Shown here: piece after piece, positions 12,113-12,882 of the stretch
How positions within the stretch are numbered: the stretch's first letter is position 1
Layout: each line of letters starts with the position of its first letter
Assembly: GCA_964519515.1 (NCBI GenBank)
Contig: CAZFIJ010000067.1
Location: 1-12,882 of the forward strand
Source of the DNA: Korarchaeum sp964519515
Lineage (GTDB): Archaea; Korarchaeota; Korarchaeia; Korarchaeales; Korarchaeaceae
DNA length: 12,882 bases
Reading direction: 5' to 3'
Notes under the pieces: model-generated
What the model was told of the DNA's origin: nothing
The model's input: the letters and a program-made list of their open reading frames with translations, nothing else
The model's database searches: none
Position numbers and translations under genes: made by a program

Positions 12113-12882
12113 AAGTCTTTAAACTATCTGCTATAACTTCTTTATTCAACGCAGGCTTCTACTTAGCTACTTCCCTCATAGTCCTCTATTTCAGTGATAT
12201 AGGCATGTCAGAATTTTTGATAGGACTCGCTATGACATTAACTCGCTTGAGTTACGGCTTAGCTTCCATATTCTCCGGGGCTATGGCTGATAGAGTGGGA
12301 AGGTATTATCCTATGATGATGGGCTTCCTCCTCGGAGCTCTATCCATGATCTTCCTCTCCCTCCTCAGATCTCAGTACTTAGCGATCACTATGGCTATAC
12401 TCGCTTGGGTCGCTTACTCTATCTACAGTCCAGCAGCCCTAGCTTTAGTATCGGAGGTCTCTCGAGGGACTGCGACGTCTTACGGTTGGTATTACTTCTT
12501 CCTGACGGCTGGACAGATAGTCGGCCAAGCTCTCTCAGGCAATATGATAAAGATCGGAGGTTACGGAGCTGCTTTCATACTCGGCGGGGCCTTGAGCTTG
12601 AACTCAGCAGCACTGACTTGGCTCTGGTTCAAGGATGAGGGAGCTGAAGTGAGTGTGAGCTTATTGGAAGACTTGAGGAGGGGAGTTAACATACTATTCA
12701 GGAACAGATACCTCAGTTACTTAGCCCTATCCCTCTCCCTCCACGGGATAGGGTTCACGATGTCCTTCACTTTCATACCTTTAGTGGCCAGGTTAGATCA
12801 GGGGATGAGTGAGCCTCAGATAGGATTTGCCCTATCCCTCTGGAGCTTCGGGAATCTGATCGCTACTGTGCCCTTGGGGAAG
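12109..12882 (+). CDS. MFS transporter (3' end outside window)
   Basis: An open frame of 258 codons begins at the ATG at 12109, which overlaps the aminotransferase stop as ATGA with GGTGGG upstream, and has no stop before the window ends. It encodes a very hydrophobic protein with about seven membrane helices visible, roughly at 6-28, 35-57, 68-86, 91-113, 126-145, 152-172 and 203-226. The loop after helix 2 has GAMADRVGRYYPM (57-69), the MFS motif A (GxxxDRxGR). A cytoplasmic central loop with basic residues lies near 173-200, as expected at the halfway point of a 12-helix transporter. It is likely a secondary importer or exporter of a small molecule, perhaps an amino acid or related product given the coupled aminotransferase. 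Substrate and direction cannot be inferred. Confidence 0.85.
   Translation, partial: MKVFKLSAITSLFNAGFYLATSLIVLYFSDIGMSEFLIGLAMTLTRLSYGLASIFSGAMADRVGRYYPMMMGFLLGALSMIFLSLLRSQYLAITMAILAWVAYSIYSPAALALVSEVSRGTATSYGWYYFFLTAGQIVGQALSGNMIKIGGYGAAFILGGALSLNSAALTWLWFKDEGAEVSVSLLEDLRRGVNILFRNRYLSYLALSLSLHGIGFTMSFTFIPLVARLDQGMSEPQIGFALSLWSFGNLIATVPLGK

Noticed and set aside
12405..12638. 77-residue plus-strand ORF
   Set aside because: It is an out-of-frame shadow of the MFS transporter, which stays open to the window end.
1..12882. CRISPR arrays, tRNA/rRNA genes, insertion sequences
   Set aside because: Non-coding gaps are all under 180 bases, with no repeated units, tRNA-like cloverleafs or transposase genes.

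Overview
The window looks like archaeal chromosome, probably from an anaerobic thermophile. The signs are TATA-box promoters set for leaderless starts, very strong GGAGGTGATC-type Shine-Dalgarno (SD) sites inside operons, frequent TTG and GTG starts, arginine coded mostly by AGG/AGA, and an Hdr/CODH gene set. A deep-branching TACK archaeon such as a korarchaeote would fit, but that placement is an impression from gene content and codon style, not a tested result. Coding density is very high, and no gap without a gene exceeds about 180 bases.

Layout, left to right. An Lrp/AsnC regulator (minus) runs off the left edge. Next is a GalE-like sugar-nucleotide epimerase (minus) with its own TATA box. 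From 9077 down to 1552 (minus) lies one tightly packed operon in transcription order cooF, cooS, cooC, hdrA, mvhD-like, hdrC, hdrB, cooT. Every junction overlaps or is separated by 4 bases, and a T-rich terminator follows cooT. Upstream on the same strand sit two overlapping genes: a V4R-domain protein and a radical-SAM-like protein fused to a ModE/LysR-type winged helix. A 178-base divergent promoter region follows, and then, on the plus strand, a PLP aminotransferase coupled to an MFS transporter that runs off the right edge.

How the genes fit together. CooS (monofunctional Ni-Fe carbon monoxide dehydrogenase), its four-cluster ferredoxin CooF and its nickel-maturation proteins CooC and CooT bracket a complete soluble heterodisulfide-reductase set (HdrA, HdrB, HdrC and an MvhD-type adaptor). 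No hydrogenase, formate dehydrogenase, F420 or acetyl-CoA synthase subunits are present in the window. The simplest reading is that CODH is the electron partner of a bifurcating or confurcating Hdr complex, taking the place usually held by MvhAG hydrogenase or formate dehydrogenase. The V4R / radical-SAM-HTH pair just upstream, together with a long imperfect dyad over the likely cooF promoter, makes a candidate unusual regulatory module for this CO-Hdr operon.
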